A DNA stretch of 5,398 bases from MFAQ01 sp964429015 (GTDB lineage Bacteria; Patescibacteriota; Microgenomatia; UBA1400; MFAQ01). The stretch is from NCBI GenBank assembly GCA_964429015.1, contig CAYSAM010000033.1, forward strand, positions 1-5,398. Direction: 5' to 3'. The notes below the pieces were generated by a model, which worked only from the letters and a program-made list of their open reading frames with translations, searched no databases and was not told the DNA's origin. Position 1 is the stretch's first letter. The number at the start of each line of letters is the position of its first letter. A program made the position numbers and the translations under genes. Positions 1 to 4,879 of this stretch are shown here, in pieces.

Positions 1-64
1 CTCAGTTGGTTAGAGCGCCTCGTTTACATCGAGGAGGTCGCAGGTTCGATTCCTGCAGGGTCCA
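1..64 (+). tRNA. tRNA-Val(UAC), 5' end cut off by the window
   Basis: The window opens at about tRNA position 11, so the 5' acceptor strand and first D-stem base are missing. The rest folds cleanly: D-stem 3' strand GAGC at 13-16, anticodon stem CCTCG/CGAGG (18-22, 30-34), loop TTTACAT (23-29) with anticodon TAC at 25-27, T stem GCAGG/CCTGC (40-44, 52-56) around TTCGATT, then acceptor strand AGGGTCC and discriminator A64. The next bases are CAAA, so CCA is not encoded and must be added enzymatically. Anticodon UAC reads GUA and related valine codons. The 3' end is repeated 95 bp downstream. Confidence 0.96.
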
Positions 65-68
65 CAAA
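52..68 (+). repeat. Direct repeat, copy 1: 3' end of tRNA-Val
   Basis: Seventeen bases, CCTGCAGGGTCCACAAA, recur exactly at 147-163. This copy starts at the 3' strand of the T stem and runs through the acceptor strand and four bases beyond the discriminator. Such a span is typical of the crossover core used by tyrosine integrases at tRNA genes. No integrase is visible nearby. Confidence 0.9.
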
Positions 69-86
69 ATTTGAAATCGAACGATT

Positions 87-125
87 GCCGAAAATTATTT
101 TTGAATACAAAAAACTAATTTCGGC
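87..125. repeat. Imperfect inverted repeat (hairpin) between the two tRNA-end copies
   Basis: GCCGAAA (87-93) pairs with TTTCGGC (119-125). Pairing continues as TTA (95-97) with TAA (116-118) past a bulged A94, then five T (98-102) with five A (110-114), leaving a 7-base loop. No T-run follows on the plus strand, so it is not a standard intrinsic terminator for tRNA-Val, though it may protect or process the tRNA 3' trailer. It could also be a remnant of whatever separated the two repeat copies. Confidence 0.5.
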
Positions 126-159
126 ACTTAGCTCTGCTGAGAAGCGCCTGCAGGGTCCA
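122..159 (+). pseudogene. Probable collapsed tRNA-Val copy
   Basis: The 3' part (147-159, with the flank to 163) is identical to the tRNA-Val end. Upstream of it lie AGCGCCT (143-149), identical to tRNA-Val 14-20, and TTAGCTC (128-134), which matches a D-stem start. The stretch before that, CGGCACT, is close to the acceptor strand GGACCCT expected from the intact gene. The anticodon arm, variable region and 5' T arm are missing, as if lost by deletion between two CCT trinucleotides. The alternative is an attachment-site remnant with only the 17-bp core being tRNA-derived. The 5' half is degenerate, so the call is moderate. Confidence 0.5.
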
Positions 160-163
160 CAAA
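147..163 (+). repeat. Direct repeat, copy 2: displaced tRNA-Val 3' end
   Basis: Exact 17-bp match to 52-68. It ends 17 bases before the start codon of the next gene. Its presence argues that 85-180 is not coding, even though an in-frame TTG at 85 would extend that gene across it. Confidence 0.9.
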
Positions 164-180
164 CTTTTTTAATTTACTTT

Positions 181-1011
181 ATGCCACCAATATTCACCAC
201 AGAAGCCGAATTCGAAAAATTTTTAATCACAGAATATTTAAAATTTGGCTCCATCGACAAAGTTTTTAAGATAAACAATTACAACCTTCCCATCTCTTTT
301 GCCAGTTTTCACCGCTTGCTTAATAAGTACAAAATCGTTAAATCAGCTGGCCCAAACAGTAAACTCTCCGAGAGTTTGCATGTTCTAAGCTTACTAAATA
401 CCTACAAATTACCACTAGAACGTATTTACCACCGTTTTACCCCAAACTCTATCCAAGTCTCCACAAACACACTTCATCGCATTTTACACAACATACGTTT
501 GGGGGTTACAAAAAGAGTGGGTATCGCTGTTCTAATTTCAAATTCTGAGTCTCCAAATAAATTTTTACTAGGACAAGATGAAAGCTTAATAAACAACAAG
601 TTGGGTGAAAAAGGGGATTGGTCACTACCAATGGGATATACAAGACAACAAGATTCCTTTGCAAATGGAATAAAAAGAGTTCTTCAACAAGAAGTTTTTG
701 CCAACGAAACCATAGAAAATAAGTTCCCCAAAAATATTATACCTAGTGACCCACAACCTATTTTTTGCATCAGTATTGCCGACATTAAGGTATATGTCTT
801 TAAGCTAGAACTTGCAAGAAACTATATTTTTTCTAGCTTTAAGCTTAAAAAGCACCGTTACTTTTACCCCTCTGAAGTTCAAAAACTAAAGACCAGAGGG
901 GGAGTAAACGATATATTTAAGATCTATCTTGCTGGCAACTTGCAAGCGTTGAGCAACTCAGATTTTAACCAAAACCTCTGCCTACTTCCTCTCAAAGCCA
1001 AAATCGGGTAA
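181..1011 (+). CDS. Double helix-turn-helix protein with a degenerate Nudix-like domain
   Basis: This 276-residue protein has no close characterised relative that I recognise. Residues about 22-54 and 64-106 each look like a helix-turn-helix unit, ending in FHRLLNKYKIV and LHRILHNI. Residues about 112-250 resemble a Nudix fold: RVGIAVLIS as the first strand, WSLPMG (147-152) where Nudix proteins have W-x-L-P-G-G, then a Nudix-box-like helix. Against GX5EX7REUXEEXGU it keeps G152, R166 and E171, has D158 for the first Glu, and has V167, Q170 and F173 where Glu, Glu and Gly are expected. Two of three main metal-binding Glu are therefore gone, which suggests binding without efficient hydrolysis, perhaps a ligand-sensing regulator like NrtR but with reversed domain order. 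That role is inferred. I chose ATG 181 over TTG 85 because the longer start would translate a tRNA remnant. No Shine-Dalgarno is visible. The stop overlaps a possible -10 element for tRNA-Gln. Confidence 0.8.
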   Translation: MPPIFTTEAEFEKFLITEYLKFGSIDKVFKINNYNLPISFASFHRLLNKYKIVKSAGPNSKLSESLHVLSLLNTYKLPLERIYHRFTPNSIQVSTNTLHRILHNIRLGVTKRVGIAVLISNSESPNKFLLGQDESLINNKLGEKGDWSLPMGYTRQQDSFANGIKRVLQQEVFANETIENKFPKNIIPSDPQPIFCISIADIKVYVFKLELARNYIFSSFKLKKHRYFYPSEVQKLKTRGGVNDIFKIYLAGNLQALSNSDFNQNLCLLPLKAKIG

Positions 1012-1014
1012 AAT
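1009..1014 (+). promoter_or_regulatory. Possible -10 element for tRNA-Gln
   Basis: TAAAAT lies 10 bases before the tRNA start and includes the TAA stop codon of the preceding gene. No good -35 hexamer is found 16-18 bases upstream, so this is weak. Read-through from the upstream gene could also supply the transcript. Confidence 0.3.
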
Positions 1015-1024
1015 ACCACTACAT

Positions 1025-1095
1025 TGCCTGGTCGTCTAATGGTAGGACGCCACCCTTTGGAGGTGGTTATTGGGGTTCGAATCCCTGCCGGGCAA
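1025..1095 (+). tRNA. tRNA-Gln(UUG)
   Basis: The cloverleaf is complete. Acceptor TGCCTGG (1025-1031) pairs with CCGGGCA (1088-1094), including a T-G pair. The D arm is GTCT/GGAC. Anticodon stem CCACC/GGTGG (1050-1054, 1062-1066) encloses loop CTTTGGA with anticodon TTG at 1057-1059. The T arm TGGGG/CCCTG encloses TTCGAAT. Discriminator A1095 is followed by CAACA, so CCA is not encoded. The weak T1-A72 acceptor end is characteristic of bacterial tRNA-Gln and supports the identity. A strong terminator follows directly. Confidence 0.96.
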
Positions 1096-1101
1096 CAACA
1101 G

Positions 1102-1126
1102 AAAGTCCCCCTTGTGGGGACTTTTT
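1102..1126 (+). terminator. Intrinsic terminator of tRNA-Gln
   Basis: AAAGTCCCC (1102-1110) and GGGGACTTT (1116-1124) form a 9-bp stem with loop CTTGT, and a run of five T (1122-1126) overlaps the end of the stem. It begins 7 bases after the tRNA and should isolate the tRNA and the upstream gene from the gene starting at 1197. Confidence 0.9.
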
Positions 1127-1160
1127 GGCACAAAGTCTAAAAAAGTTGGGAGGTCTGCAC

Positions 1161-1190
1161 TTGATTCTATTCCCAAAACCGTGCTAGGTT
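1161..1190 (+). promoter_or_regulatory. Weak promoter candidate for the nuclease-like gene
   Basis: TTGATT (1161-1166) and TAGGTT (1185-1190) are separated by 18 bases. The -10 matches consensus poorly. A strong terminator just upstream means a promoter is expected between 1127 and 1197, and this is the best pair I see. If it is used, transcription would start at or near the ATG, leaving little leader. Confidence 0.3.
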
Positions 1191-1196
1191 TAAGAA

Positions 1197-2198
1197 ATGA
1201 CAAATGAAACTACAGAATACAAAGGTAACCCACAAAACGAAAAAATTCACAAAAGACTTTTTAAACCAACAGAAGGTGCTATAAAAGAAGAAAAGAGAAA
1301 GTATAAAACAAAAATAGAAATAATTGACACAATATTTGACAAAGAAATTCCCGACTTTATTATTGAGCACATAAACAATAGGCTGGAAGAAGAACATATA
1401 CATAACATTAGGAAAGCTGAAATGCAGGCCGAACAGAATAGAGCAGTAGAGTATCCTCATAAAAAAACACTAGAAGATCTATTAGCAAAAATAAAAGGAC
1501 TACCCATTGATCAAAGGAGTAATACTTCAGAGTATCAGTACATACACGGGCTAATTCAAGGTGAAATATTTGAAAAATTTTGCGAAGAACAAGTTAGAAA
1601 AAATGATCTACTTGTTAGTAGTGAAAATAAACTAAGTAAAGAAGAAAAAAAGGAACTAGAAAAAATCTCGGTTGCGATACTTGATATTATCCACAACCCA
1701 GAAAAGTACGACATCAAGCTTAGTTCTGGCAGAAATAGCGATATCGTTGGTTTAGCACTCGATAAAAATATGAAAATATGGATAAAAACCATATATGAAG
1801 CTAAATCGGGTACAAAGCTGGACGTAAGGTCAATGTCGCAACTATCGGAAAGTGGGTTTATTGCAACACTCCAAAAATTTATTAAGATCATAAACGAATC
1901 CACATCAGAAAAGATCAAAAATCTTGGACTTGGTCACAAAGGCATCCAAATTGAAATGAAAAAAGAGGGTGTGGAGCAGGTTCTTTTTCTGTGTGATCAT
2001 ATAGCACCAAGTGCAGATTTATCCAAGAACGAAAAAGAGTTAAAAAATTTGATTGACAAAAAAATTCCAGAAGATAAAAAAAGTGAGTTCGTCAATATTT
2101 TAAAACAAGTTAAAATCCAGTCTTCATACTACAGACACAACGAGGTAGAAGATATCGCAACAGATATCCTTAACCGCATCTTGAGTAAAAGTTTTTAA
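1197..2198 (+). CDS. Putative PD-(D/E)XK nuclease-like protein of unknown role
   Basis: This 333-residue, highly charged, Lys/Glu-rich protein matches no named family I recognise. The first 110 residues look helical and polar. Residues about 116-270 have the order of elements of a PD-(D/E)XK nuclease core: a helix with Glu (GLIQGEIFEKF, E123), a strand with D182 (NSDIVGLALD), a strand ending in the E-x-K signature E201-A-K203 (IWIKTIYEAKSG), an amphipathic helix (about 213-235) and a hydrophobic strand QVLFLCDH (261-268). This supports a metal-dependent nuclease fold but not a substrate. No methyltransferase, helicase or toxin-antitoxin partner is adjacent, so a restriction role is not supported. 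AGG at 1186-1188, 8 bases before ATG, may act as ribosome binding site. No signal peptide or membrane segment is seen. The coding strand is very A-rich compared with typA. Confidence 0.8.
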   Translation: MTNETTEYKGNPQNEKIHKRLFKPTEGAIKEEKRKYKTKIEIIDTIFDKEIPDFIIEHINNRLEEEHIHNIRKAEMQAEQNRAVEYPHKKTLEDLLAKIKGLPIDQRSNTSEYQYIHGLIQGEIFEKFCEEQVRKNDLLVSSENKLSKEEKKELEKISVAILDIIHNPEKYDIKLSSGRNSDIVGLALDKNMKIWIKTIYEAKSGTKLDVRSMSQLSESGFIATLQKFIKIINESTSEKIKNLGLGHKGIQIEMKKEGVEQVLFLCDHIAPSADLSKNEKELKNLIDKKIPEDKKSEFVNILKQVKIQSSYYRHNEVEDIATDILNRILSKSF

Positions 2199-2209
2199 TC
2201 ATCTAGAAT
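2181..2209 (+). promoter_or_regulatory. Promoter of the coiled-coil gene, giving a nearly leaderless mRNA
   Basis: TTGAGT (2181-2186) and TAGAAT (2204-2209) are 17 bases apart, each close to the sigma-70 consensus. The -35 lies inside the last codons of the preceding gene. The expected start point is about 2215-2218, at or within three bases of the ATG at 2218, and no Shine-Dalgarno is present. Confidence 0.65.
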
Positions 2210-2217
2210 AACCTCTT

Positions 2218-2664
2218 ATGGACGACACAAACAAAAAAGACAACCTACCAGCAGGAACAAACGAAGCAGTTACTAGCCTATTTGCTATCGAAAATCTTAT
2301 CAAAACTCATATCTCTCACATCGATACTGTAAAAATCGAAATGAGCAAACAGGTAGAAATGTTTAACGACATCCTCAATAATGACCCTGGTTTCAAAAAA
2401 GCCGCGGAAGAAGGAAAAGAGGTAAATAAAAAGAAAGCTGAAGCCAAACAGAACGTTCTCAAATCCCCAAGTAATGCTTCTCTCAATCAAAAAATCAAAG
2501 ACATGCGTCAAGAGCTTAAAGAACTCAAAAACGCTCTAAGTAACTACCTCCAACAATATCAAAAAATCGCTGATACAGATCAAATAGAAAGCGAAGACGG
2601 TGAAGTACGCCAAATTGTTTACAATGCCCACTTGGTTAAACTCTCGGGTAAATTCGGTAAGTAG
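2218..2664 (+). CDS. Small coiled-coil protein, function unknown
   Basis: I do not recognise a family for this 148-residue protein. It is soluble, with no signal peptide or membrane segment, and rich in Lys, Glu, Gln and Asn. Residues about 20-55 and 85-120 have heptad-like spacing of hydrophobic residues (for example IKDMRQELKELKNAL), pointing to helices that form a coiled coil or helical hairpin. A charged Lys/Glu/Ala linker (60-82) lies between them. The C-terminal 25 residues (VRQIVYNAHLVKLSGKFGK) are more basic and hydrophobic. ATG 2218 has no Shine-Dalgarno, but a good promoter just upstream suggests leaderless translation. It follows the nuclease-like gene by 19 bases. The stop codon TAG (2662-2664) overlaps the -35 region of typA. 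A structural or partner-binding role is possible but cannot be shown. Confidence 0.8.
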   Translation: MDDTNKKDNLPAGTNEAVTSLFAIENLIKTHISHIDTVKIEMSKQVEMFNDILNNDPGFKKAAEEGKEVNKKKAEAKQNVLKSPSNASLNQKIKDMRQELKELKNALSNYLQQYQKIADTDQIESEDGEVRQIVYNAHLVKLSGKFGK

Positions 2665-2690
2665 CCAGAAACAGCCTTAGAGCGTATAAT
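2662..2690 (+). promoter_or_regulatory. typA promoter
   Basis: A perfect -10 TATAAT (2685-2690) lies 17 bases after TAGCCA (2662-2667), which matches 4 of 6 positions of the -35 consensus. The expected start is about A2697, leaving a leader of about 31 bases before ATG 2728. Confidence 0.75.
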
Positions 2691-2703
2691 AGATACATAT
2701 TAT

Positions 2704-2716
2704 TTCCCCTTGGGAA
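2704..2716 (+). promoter_or_regulatory. Weak ribosome binding site of typA within a small hairpin
   Basis: GGGAAG (2712-2717) is the only purine-rich stretch at a suitable distance (10 bases) from ATG 2728. TTCCC (2704-2708) can pair with GGGAA (2712-2716) over a 3-base loop and partly hide it. The stem is short, so the effect is uncertain. Confidence 0.3.
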
Positions 2717-2727
2717 GCTCAAAACTT

Positions 2728-4554
2728 ATGCAAAACATTAGAAATATTGCGGTCATTGCCCACGTCGACCATGGCAAAACCACTCTTATAGACGCCTTTA
2801 TCAAACAATCTCATATCTTTCGAGATAACGAGAGTGAAATGAACCAAACCACTCTGCTGGACAATAACGTCTTGGAGCGTGAGCGTGGTATCACCATTTT
2901 GGCCAAAAACATCTCCGTTAGCTACAAAGGCACCAAAATAAACATTATCGACACTCCTGGTCACTCTGACTTTTCCGGAGAAGTAGAAAGAACTCTAGGC
3001 ATGGCCGACGGCGCCCTCCTTATCGTCGACGCTCAAGAGGGCCCCATGCCTCAAACTCGTTTTGTGCTCAAAAAAGCTTTTGAACTTAATCTAAAGGTTA
3101 TCGTAGTCATCAATAAAATTGATAAACCAAACGCCAATATCCCCCAAACTGAGAGTCGCATAGCTAATTTGTTCCTCGAGCTTGCCACCGATGATTCTCA
3201 AATTGAGTATCCAACGCTTTACTCAATCGGCAAAGCTGGCAAAGTATTCAAAAAACTTCCCAATAATTTTGAAGAATCAGGCAATGTTATTCCTTTATTA
3301 GATCAAATTTTGGAAACTATCCCAGCTCCAAGCAATGATCAAAACGGGAACTTCAAAATGCTAATTTCGTCCTTGAGCCACGATTCACATCTTGGCCGCA
3401 TAATTGTTGGTAAAATTTTTCAAGGCACTGTAAAACCAAGTCAAAAAATCGTTCTTCTTGGCGAAACTGTAAAGTCCCTCCAAGTCGATAAGGTCTTTAC
3501 ATCCGAAGGTTTAGGTCGTCTAGAGGTCTCGGAAGCGTTTGCTGGAGACATTGTTTCGCTAACAGGTGTAAGTGATTGCAAAATTGGTCAAACAATTTCA
3601 ACTCCAGGTGACACCGAGCCCCTTCCATCTGCCAAAATCACAGAACCAACCCTTCACGTTACCGTAGGTCCAAACACTTCACCTTTATCTGGTAGAGAAG
3701 GTGAGTTTACAACAGCGAGGCAAATTGAAGAAAGATTAGCTAGAGAACTAGAAGTAAACCTTTCTTTAAAACTTGAGAAACTAGAAAGTGGAAAATACAA
3801 AGTTTCAGGTAAGGGCGAGCTACACTTAGCTGTTCTCCTGGAAACTCTCCGCCGCGAGGGTTACGAAGTTGAAGTTGGTAAGCCAGAAGTTATTTATAAA
3901 ACTATAGATGGTCAAAAGTGTGAGCCTTTTGAAGATGTTAACATTGTCGCTCCTCAAGAATATCTTGGAACTATTACCCAAGAAATGGGTAAACGTTTTG
4001 CCGTTCTTTCTCACATGGACCCAGTAAGTGATAAAGAAGTTGAATTTGTTTACAAAATGCCTACTAGAGCTATTCTAGGTCTTCGATCTTTACTCTTAAC
4101 CGCCACCAAAGGTACAGTTATTTTTAACAGTCAATTTTTAGACTTTGAGCCAGTCGGCCCCGCCTTGCCCAAAATGCGTCGTGGAGTACTCATTGCCACC
4201 GATAGCGGTGAAGCTCTCTCTTATGGTCTTCAAGCAGCTCAAGAACGCGGTGTAACCTTTGTAGAGCCAGGTGACGCCATATATGAAGGTCAAATTGTTG
4301 GATCCAATGCAAAAGCTGAGGATATTGAGATCAACGCTTGCAAGGGTAAGCAGCTTACCAACATGCGTTCCAAGTCATCTGATGGAGTTATTCAATTAGT
4401 TCCAGCCACTAAGTTTTCTCTAGAACAATGTCTAGACTTTTTGGAAAGCGATGAATTATTGGAAATTACCCCCAAAAACTTGAGACTCAGGAAAAAATAT
4501 CTAACCCAAGTCGAGAGAAGACGCCACCGCGACGAAATCAAAAACGCGTACTAA
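2728..4554 (+). CDS. typA: Ribosome-associated translational GTPase BipA/TypA
   Basis: This 608-residue protein is full length (E. coli BipA is 607). BipA binds the 70S ribosome in the EF-G site, hydrolyses GTP, and aids 50S assembly and growth under cold or other stress. GTPase motifs are visible: P-loop AHVDHGKT (11-18), switch I RERGITI (51-57), DTPGH (75-79) and NKID (129-132). The usual SA(x) G5 motif appears altered, near YSIGKAG (165-171). Domain II spans about 205-295, an EF-G III-like domain about 300-385 (SGKGELHL at 360-367) and an EF-G V-like domain about 390-470. The BipA-specific C-terminal domain (about 480-608) carries GVLIATDSGEALSYGL, YEGQIVG and GKQLTNMR, which rules out EF-G, LepA and TetM. 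I start at ATG 2728 because family proteins begin M-x-N-I-R-N; an in-frame TTG at 2710 would add six unrelated residues. It has its own promoter. Its composition is less A-rich than the two genes upstream. Confidence 0.97.
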   Translation: MQNIRNIAVIAHVDHGKTTLIDAFIKQSHIFRDNESEMNQTTLLDNNVLERERGITILAKNISVSYKGTKINIIDTPGHSDFSGEVERTLGMADGALLIVDAQEGPMPQTRFVLKKAFELNLKVIVVINKIDKPNANIPQTESRIANLFLELATDDSQIEYPTLYSIGKAGKVFKKLPNNFEESGNVIPLLDQILETIPAPSNDQNGNFKMLISSLSHDSHLGRIIVGKIFQGTVKPSQKIVLLGETVKSLQVDKVFTSEGLGRLEVSEAFAGDIVSLTGVSDCKIGQTISTPGDTEPLPSAKITEPTLHVTVGPNTSPLSGREGEFTTARQIEERLARELEVNLSLKLEKLESGKYKVSGKGELHLAVLLETLRREGYEVEVGKPEVIYKTIDGQKCEPFEDVNIVAPQEYLGTITQEMGKRFAVLSHMDPVSDKEVEFVYKMPTRAILGLRSLLLTATKGTVIFNSQFLDFEPVGPALPKMRRGVLIATDSGEALSYGLQAAQERGVTFVEPGDAIYEGQIVGSNAKAEDIEINACKGKQLTNMRSKSSDGVIQLVPATKFSLEQCLDFLESDELLEITPKNLRLRKKYLTQVERRRHRDEIKNAY

Positions 4555-4566
4555 TCCTTTGCTGTT

Positions 4567-4595
4567 GCGAAGCGCGCAGTAATGTGCCAATCTCC
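4567..4595. repeat. Decayed REP-like repeat unit
   Basis: The reverse strand reads GAGATTGGCAC, then GCGCGCTTCGCAAC. This resembles the common dispersed bacterial pattern of GAGATTGCC followed by a GC-rich stem and CTTCGC...GCAATGACA, with the middle diverged. The likeness is recalled, not computed. It sits directly before the cleaner palindrome at 4603-4623. Confidence 0.35.
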
Positions 4596-4598
4596 GCT

Positions 4599-4625
4599 TG
4601 TCATTCCGGACTTGATCCGGAATCT
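4599..4625. repeat. REP-like dispersed palindrome
   Basis: ATTCCGGA (4603-4610) and TCCGGAAT (4616-4623) form a perfect 8-bp inverted repeat with loop CTTGA, inside the context TGTCATTCCGGACTTGATCC. This closely matches the widely scattered GTCATTCCGGACTTGATCCGG-type element known from many bacterial genomes, which in reverse translation gives the peptide S-G-M-T seen here as IKSGMT. No T-run follows, so it is not a clear typA terminator, although its hairpin could protect the typA mRNA 3' end. Confidence 0.7.
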
Positions 4626-4648
4626 ATATAAATAATTCATCTTTTTGA

Positions 4649-4656
4649 TATAAAAT
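4649..4656 (+). promoter_or_regulatory. -10 region of the tRNA-Leu/tRNA-Arg unit
   Basis: TATAAAAT contains both TATAAA and TAAAAT and ends 8 bases before the tRNA-Leu start, the distance expected for a tRNA promoter. No convincing -35 hexamer is present in the AT-rich stretch upstream. Confidence 0.5.
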
Positions 4657-4664
4657 ATAGCTGT

Positions 4665-4750
4665 GCCGAGGTGGCGAAATGGTAGCCGCAAGAGACTTAA
4701 AATCTCTCGATAGCAATATCGTGCGGGTTCGATTCCCGCCCTCGGCACCA
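4665..4750 (+). tRNA. tRNA-Leu(UAA), with encoded CCA
   Basis: This is a class II tRNA. Acceptor GCCGAGG (4665-4671) pairs with CCTCGGC (4740-4746). Anticodon stem AGAGA/TCTCT (4691-4695, 4703-4707) encloses CTTAAAA, with anticodon TAA at 4698-4700. A long variable arm CGATA/TATCG (4708-4712, 4717-4721) is diagnostic of Leu/Ser/Tyr type. The T arm GCGGG/CCCGC encloses TTCGATT. Discriminator A4747 is followed by CCA (4748-4750), so this is the only tRNA in the window with an encoded CCA end. One base separates it from tRNA-Arg, so the two are surely co-transcribed. Confidence 0.97.
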
Positions 4751-4751
4751 A

Positions 4752-4825
4752 GACTCGGTAGCTCAGCTGGATAGAGCAACTCCCTTCTAAGGAGTAGGTC
4801 CCGTGTTCGAATCACGGCCGAGTCA
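4752..4825 (+). tRNA. tRNA-Arg(UCU)
   Basis: Acceptor GACTCGG (4752-4758) pairs with CCGAGTC (4818-4824). The D arm is GCTC/GAGC. Anticodon stem ACTCC/GGAGT (4779-4783, 4791-4795) encloses CTTCTAA with anticodon TCT at 4786-4788, reading AGA/AGG. The T arm CCGTG/CACGG encloses TTCGAAT. Discriminator A4825 is followed by CAAAA, so CCA is not encoded. AGA is a frequent arginine codon in the A-rich genes here, which fits the need for this tRNA. Confidence 0.97.
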
Positions 4826-4842
4826 CAAAATTACAATAAATA

Positions 4843-4868
4843 ATCCCGCCTTTACAGCGGGATATTTT
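4843..4868. terminator. Hairpin terminator between convergent units
   Basis: ATCCCGC (4843-4849) and GCGGGAT (4857-4863) form a 7-bp GC-rich stem with a 7-base loop, followed on the plus strand by ATTTTG. It ends the tRNA-Leu/tRNA-Arg transcript. It also lies just past the stop codon of the convergent minus-strand gene, where the sequence read on the minus strand continues as TATTTATTG, so it may serve both directions, less efficiently for the minus strand. Confidence 0.75.
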
Positions 4869-4879
4869 GTATTGCAAAA

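Noticed and set aside
85..180. In-frame N-terminal extension of the HTH-Nudix gene from TTG 85
   Set aside because: It would translate the displaced tRNA-Val end and part of the hairpin, and it has no Shine-Dalgarno. ATG 181 gives a natural start before the first predicted helix.
924..1133. Minus-strand reading frame of 69 codons
   Set aside because: It is mostly antisense to tRNA-Gln, its terminator and the end of the HTH-Nudix gene. Such frames arise from tRNA sequence and are a known false-gene pattern.
1556..1918. Minus-strand frame of 120 codons, rich in Ser and Phe
   Set aside because: It lies wholly inside the nuclease-like gene and its composition is just the mirror of an A-rich coding strand.
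1197..4554. A three-gene operon linking the nuclease-like, coiled-coil and typA genes
   Set aside because: Promoter-like sequences precede both the coiled-coil gene and typA, and no shared function is evident. Co-transcription is possible but not supported.
4551..4815. Two overlapping minus-strand frames with GNRTRTILL and IKSGMT peptides
   Set aside because: They are antisense to tRNA-Leu and tRNA-Arg and to the REP-like palindrome. Those peptides are classic spurious translations of such sequences.
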